NCBI RefSeq assembly: GCF_014197035.1
Contig: NZ_JACIEU010000023.1
Span: forward strand, 1-43,073
Direction of reading: 5' to 3'
Source: Sphingobium scionense
Lineage (GTDB): Bacteria > Pseudomonadota > Alphaproteobacteria > Sphingomonadales > Sphingomonadaceae
DNA length: 43,073 bases
The notes below the pieces were generated by a model. It was not told the DNA's origin. It worked only from the letters and a program-made list of their open reading frames with translations, and ran no database searches. Below are positions 40,418 to 43,073 of the stretch, in pieces (position 1 is the first letter of the stretch; every line of letters starts with the position of its first letter). Position numbers and translations under genes: made by a program.

Positions 40418-41045
40418 TCTGATCAACCGGTTGACGGTCGATCTCAAACCCGTTGACTATCGTCGCGCCTCACGCGCCTTAGGCCTCGCATTCGCAGCGG
40501 GAAGCCTAGCGGCTGTCGCCGCGATCTGCCTGACTCTCGGCCTGCGGCCCGACCTTCGAGAACCCCACGCTCTTGGCTTTCTCATGCTGAAGCTTGTATT
40601 TGCGGCCGGAGTGGCGGCCACCGCCTTCCTGTTGCTGCTCCGGTTCGCCAGGCCGGGGCAAGCACGACGGTCGTCGAACCTTGTGGCGGCGCTACCTTTC
40701 GTCGGAATCGTGTTGCTGGCGGCGCTGGACCTTTACGTAACACCCGGCGCACAATGGGCAGCTTTGATTGCTGGTCATGCGTGGCCGAAGTGCCTGGTGA
40801 TCATCCCGGTTATGGCCGCGGTGCCCTACGCCTTGATGGTGCTGGCGCTGCGCTGGGGCGCGCCCACAGAACTCTGGCGCACGGGCGCACTCGCAGGGCT
40901 GCTAGCCGGCGGCGTCAGCGCTAGCGCCTATGCCCTCGCTTGCGGCGACGATTCTCTGCCCTTCGTCGCTTGCTGGTACAGCAGCGCCATCCTGATGTGC
41001 GGCTTGATCGGCGGCATGCTCGGACAACGGCTTCTGCGCTGGTAG
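40404..41045 (+). CDS. nrsF: NrsF-type anti-sigma factor (DUF1109)
   Basis: A 213-residue membrane protein starting with GTG at 40404 (GGGAGG seven bases upstream). Six transmembrane helices are visible: AGSLAAVAAICLTLGL, LMLKLVFAAGVAATAFLLLL, LVAALPFVGIVLLAALDLY, LVIIPVMAAVPYALMVLAL, ALAGLLAGGVSASAYALAC and SSAILMCGLIGGMLGQRLL. The cytoplasmic N-terminus VKTADLINRLTVDLKPV is the family's sigma-binding start. NrsF holds SigF inactive at the inner membrane until a stress signal. Cys residues in ACGDDSLPFVACW and WPKCLVI are of interest, since NrsF signalling has been linked to conserved cysteines. It overlaps sigF, the usual arrangement. Confidence 0.85.
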   Translation: MKTADLINRLTVDLKPVDYRRASRALGLAFAAGSLAAVAAICLTLGLRPDLREPHALGFLMLKLVFAAGVAATAFLLLLRFARPGQARRSSNLVAALPFVGIVLLAALDLYVTPGAQWAALIAGHAWPKCLVIIPVMAAVPYALMVLALRWGAPTELWRTGALAGLLAGGVSASAYALACGDDSLPFVACWYSSAILMCGLIGGMLGQRLLRW

Positions 41046-41103
41046 TTCATCGCGAGGTTTCTGTCCCCGCGGAGAAATCGCCTGCACCTTCCGCTCGAAA
41101 CCG

Positions 41104-41157
41104 ACATTCGATGTAACCGATCGAGCCGCGCTTGCGAACTTATGTTCGTAGGGCGCC
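41104..41157 (+). promoter_or_regulatory. 54-bp direct repeat 1 with SigF-type promoter
   Basis: A perfect 54-base repeat shared with 42054-42107. Inside it, GTAACC (41113-41118), 16 bases and CGAA (41135-41138) match the GTAACC-N16-CGAA motif I recall for Caulobacter SigF targets. The cyclodipeptide synthase gene begins 53 bases after CGAA. Confidence 0.75.
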
Positions 41158-41190
41158 AGTTGGGCGTGCTTCTAGCCTTTTGGAATTTGC

Positions 41191-41865
41191 ATGCTCGCCA
41201 ATCCCGTAACTTTGCGTTGTTCCGAGCTGTTTGACAGCCGAACCCATGCTGTCATCGGCATCAGCCCCTTCAACAGCTACTTCTCAGAGATGCGAATTTC
41301 TGAGCTTGCCCGGTGGGCGCGCCGAAACTTTACAGCCTTTCACTTCTATGTGCCTGACAGACCCGCTGCGCTCACGCTCGAGGCGCTAGGGTATTCTCCC
41401 GCACGCGCAGAGAAGAAGGCGCGACGACAAGCGAATTACCTCGAGAACAAGATCGCTCGCGCGCTTTCGACCGTAGAAGCAGAAGACGAGCTCAGCACCA
41501 TATTGCTGAACGGTCGCGTTCTCGATGAACATAACAACTATTCAGCCGGGCACGCTCGTTATCAAGACCTCTTCGCCTCCGATCCCGAGTTCCGAGAAGG
41601 TTGTCTTGAGAGTGCAGCATGGGTGCTTGAGAAGCACCCAGATCGAAAGGGCCCCTTGACGCCCACAGCGATTGAGATGGGCGCCCGCTACTTCCTCGCC
41701 GAAGTGCCATTCTTTCTGGACACGCCGTATATTTTGGGCGTGCAGCATTCGGTGTTTTGTTACCATCAGTGCCCCGCTTTTCTGCGCAAGCTACTTGAGA
41801 CACAACGGGGGGCGATAGCCAGCCCTAACCAGGGCTTTATCGAGGTCACCCCAGTGTCCGGCTAG
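41191..41865 (+). CDS. tRNA-dependent cyclodipeptide synthase
   Basis: A 224-residue member of the CDPS (AlbC-like) family, which makes cyclic dipeptides from two aminoacyl-tRNAs. The catalytic serine is in VIGISPFNSYFSE (Ser25, as Ser37 of AlbC), with Asn three residues on. FHFYVPDRPAALTLEALGYS near 52-70 and KKARRQANYLENKI near 80-95 (the basic tRNA-binding helix) are typical. The second catalytic cluster is in ARYFLAEVPFFLDTPYILGV near 165-185 (Tyr then Glu four residues later) and SVFCYHQCPAFL near 190 (Tyr). The length is slightly short for the family but complete. No tailoring enzyme is adjacent. Its only obvious promoter is the SigF-type repeat. The product cannot be predicted here. 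Confidence 0.88.
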   Translation: MLANPVTLRCSELFDSRTHAVIGISPFNSYFSEMRISELARWARRNFTAFHFYVPDRPAALTLEALGYSPARAEKKARRQANYLENKIARALSTVEAEDELSTILLNGRVLDEHNNYSAGHARYQDLFASDPEFREGCLESAAWVLEKHPDRKGPLTPTAIEMGARYFLAEVPFFLDTPYILGVQHSVFCYHQCPAFLRKLLETQRGAIASPNQGFIEVTPVSG

Positions 41866-42053
41866 CGCCATGGGACGTGTTCGAAATTCACTGAGTGAGG
41901 CGGGCCGCAGAGAGTCGCCTGTCTTGCTCAGGCGGACCACCGTTGGGCAGCGCCATCCTGCTGCGCGGTGGCATCGCGCCATGCTCGAGCGGCGGCTTCG
42001 TCGCTGGCGGTCGGTGGCTCAAGATCTCACGCTCAAGTTCGCGCGACCCAATC
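41866..42053. other. Gene-free segment between CDPS and repeat 2
   Basis: No supported gene. Short frames on both strands lack recognisable domains; the stretch may be debris from the duplication that created the flanking repeats. Confidence 0.35.
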
Positions 42054-42107
42054 ACATTCGATGTAACCGATCGAGCCGCGCTTGCGAACTTATGTTCGTA
42101 GGGCGCC
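42054..42107 (+). promoter_or_regulatory. 54-bp direct repeat 2 with SigF-type promoter
   Basis: Identical to 41104-41157. GTAACC at 42063-42068 and CGAA at 42085-42088 are again 16 bases apart. The secreted-protein gene begins 122 bases after CGAA. Confidence 0.75.
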
Positions 42108-42210
42108 TGCAGCGCGAGCCGAAGACCTCGCTCGCAACCGTTACAGCATGTCGGCAAAAAATGACGTCGGTGGAAGTTCCAATGGAACCTTCGAGAGAAA
42201 GGAACAATAG

Positions 42211-42909
42211 ATGAGAAAAACCTTCATCGCCTTGGCCTGTGCGGTGGTTAGCGTCCTGTGGACGACGGCCAGCTTTGCCGACGAGGGCAGGTCGAGGGTT
42301 CAACCCGAGACTATAAGCTTGTTCCAAGTCCCCTGGCAGTGCCCCGCGGCTCCGGAGATCGCATGCGGCGGGCTCGCCAAACCGGTTCTCCTCGAACTCG
42401 AGCAAAATACGGGAATTGCTGAGGCCTGGATAAACCGGGCCGGGACCGTGCTCGCCGTGGTGGGATCAGACCGGAACCGCGAGGCGCGCACGAAAACCGT
42501 TCGCACGCTCCTGCGGGAAATATTCGAGAAGGATGTCGCGACAGAGCTCCAAGGCGAAGCACGGACAACGGAGCTGGCCAGCTTCCGGTCGGACGCTCCT
42601 TGGTATCGAGGGGCTCAGGTGGACGCCCTCAGCATCGAGGAGGCCGATATCATCGCCGCCCGGCTCGTGCACCGAATCGAGGCGAAGGTGGCGCTCTCCG
42701 AAGACAAGACACGGTTGCTGACGGTGAGCTTCGCCGACATCCTCAAGGCACGTTTCATCCGCAGTTCCGATGCGCCCCGCACAGGCGATCAAAAGCCCCG
42801 CGATGAGCAACTTCGAGACATAGCGCGAGCACAGCTCGGCACAGCTGGAGTGTCAGCATTCGACGAGGCGCTTGCGAAGGGAGAGCGCCCCGCGCCCGGT
42901 GAAAAATAA
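42211..42909 (+). CDS. Secreted protein of the SigF-like regulon, unknown function
   Basis: A 232-residue protein with a Sec signal peptide (MRKTFIALACAVVSVLWTTA, cleavage after SFA near residue 23) and AAGGA eight bases before the start. The mature N-terminus has VPWQCPAAPEIACGGLAKPV, LLELEQNTGIAEAWINRAGT and VLAVVGSD. This is a strand-turn-helix-strand pattern with two Cys that resembles an HMA-like ferredoxin fold, so metal binding is possible. The rest is helical and charged (ARTKTVRTLLREIFEKD; IEEADIIAARLVHRIEAKVA). I know no family name. The upstream SigF-type promoter suggests stress induction. Confidence 0.7.
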   Translation: MRKTFIALACAVVSVLWTTASFADEGRSRVQPETISLFQVPWQCPAAPEIACGGLAKPVLLELEQNTGIAEAWINRAGTVLAVVGSDRNREARTKTVRTLLREIFEKDVATELQGEARTTELASFRSDAPWYRGAQVDALSIEEADIIAARLVHRIEAKVALSEDKTRLLTVSFADILKARFIRSSDAPRTGDQKPRDEQLRDIARAQLGTAGVSAFDEALAKGERPAPGEK

Positions 42910-43025
42910 GACGCTTAGCTCGTGTTGGACCACGCGCGAGCATTCTGGTCCAGATCGCACCTGCCGCCGGTTCACCCTCAGAGAAGCAAAGCAGCTTTCG
43001 CGCTGTGCATCCCAAGGAAATAGCT

Positions 43026-43073
43026 ATGAAACATACACGCTACATCACCGAAATTGCTGAAAGTCTGGCGCCA
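43026..43073 (+). CDS. Start of a gene cut by the window end
   Basis: Sixteen codons (MKHTRYITEIAESLAP) follow AAGGAAA six bases upstream of the ATG. Too short to identify. It may belong to the same transcript as the secreted protein gene, with 116 bases between them. Confidence 0.4.
   Translation, partial: MKHTRYITEIAESLAP

Noticed and set aside
41104..42107. Composite transposon around the CDPS gene with the 54-bp repeats as ends
   Set aside because: No transposase or terminal inverted repeats are present, and the repeats contain a well-spaced sigma-factor promoter motif, so duplicated promoter DNA is the better explanation.

Overview
The window looks like chromosomal DNA of an alphaproteobacterium of the Sphingomonadales. 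Supporting this are GC-rich coding with GGCG/CCGC-rich wobble positions, Ti-type TraA/TraC/TraD mobilization genes, a SapC-family protein, DUF6118, an NrsF-type anti-sigma protein, and protein sequences that read like sphingomonad families. This assignment is inference; there is no rRNA in the window.

Layout. (1) 1-8088: mobilization or conjugative-element DNA. It holds two small excisionase/AlpA-type HTH genes, a ribbon-helix-helix-like regulator with a palindromic site, an unknown Tat-signal-like protein, an NTase/HEPN-membrane-STN fusion, traD, traC, an oriT-like site, the relaxase/helicase traA and a DUF6118 gene. (2) 8089-28121: an RHS polymorphic-toxin locus with an AT-rich leader, a small secreted protein, a stand-alone YD-repeat protein and a 1459-residue secreted RHS protein. 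Its variable C-terminal tip begins at a Pro-Gln codon pair inside the string GCCGCAAAAGA. After tip A and its small membrane immunity protein come an XRE repressor, a CHC2-Toprim primase/ATPase and a tyrosine recombinase, and then the same string again. This whole 6360-bp unit (tip A, immunity A, XRE, primase, recombinase) is present twice in tandem, exactly from core string to core string. Behind it lie three more orphan tip/immunity pairs (B, C, D), each starting with TTGCCGCAAA in the same reading phase. (3) 28122-28757: remnants of an IS110-type transposase and a VirB2/TrbC-like pilin. (4) 28758-34200: ordinary chromosomal genes, namely tRNA-Glu(CTC), sapC-like, a D-2-hydroxyacid FAD oxidase, a small exported protein, an RhlE-type DEAD-box helicase, a VOC protein and the last part of radC. 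(5) 34200-43073: a second accessory island starting inside radC. It holds an HTH gene, a tRNA-Leu(UAA) 3' fragment, a LysR remnant, a lone hisI, a mercury-type module (MerF-like, flavin disulfide reductase, MerR, decayed merT), a His-rich membrane protein, an ECF sigma (SigF-like) with an NrsF-type anti-sigma, a cyclodipeptide synthase and a secreted protein.

Two candidate systems stand out. The first is a recombinase/primase element that appears to carry an RHS toxin tip plus immunity gene, and to insert at the core-tip boundary so that a new tip is fused in frame and the old one is pushed downstream. The observed layout (RHS core, unit, unit, old tips B-C-D) is what repeated insertion would leave. 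The second is a metal-stress-like cascade: a MerR-type promoter reads toward a sigF-nrsF operon, and two perfect 54-bp repeats downstream each carry GTAACC-N16-CGAA, the promoter motif I recall for Caulobacter SigF. One repeat lies before a cyclodipeptide synthase gene and the other before a secreted protein gene. Functional links are inferred from sequence only.
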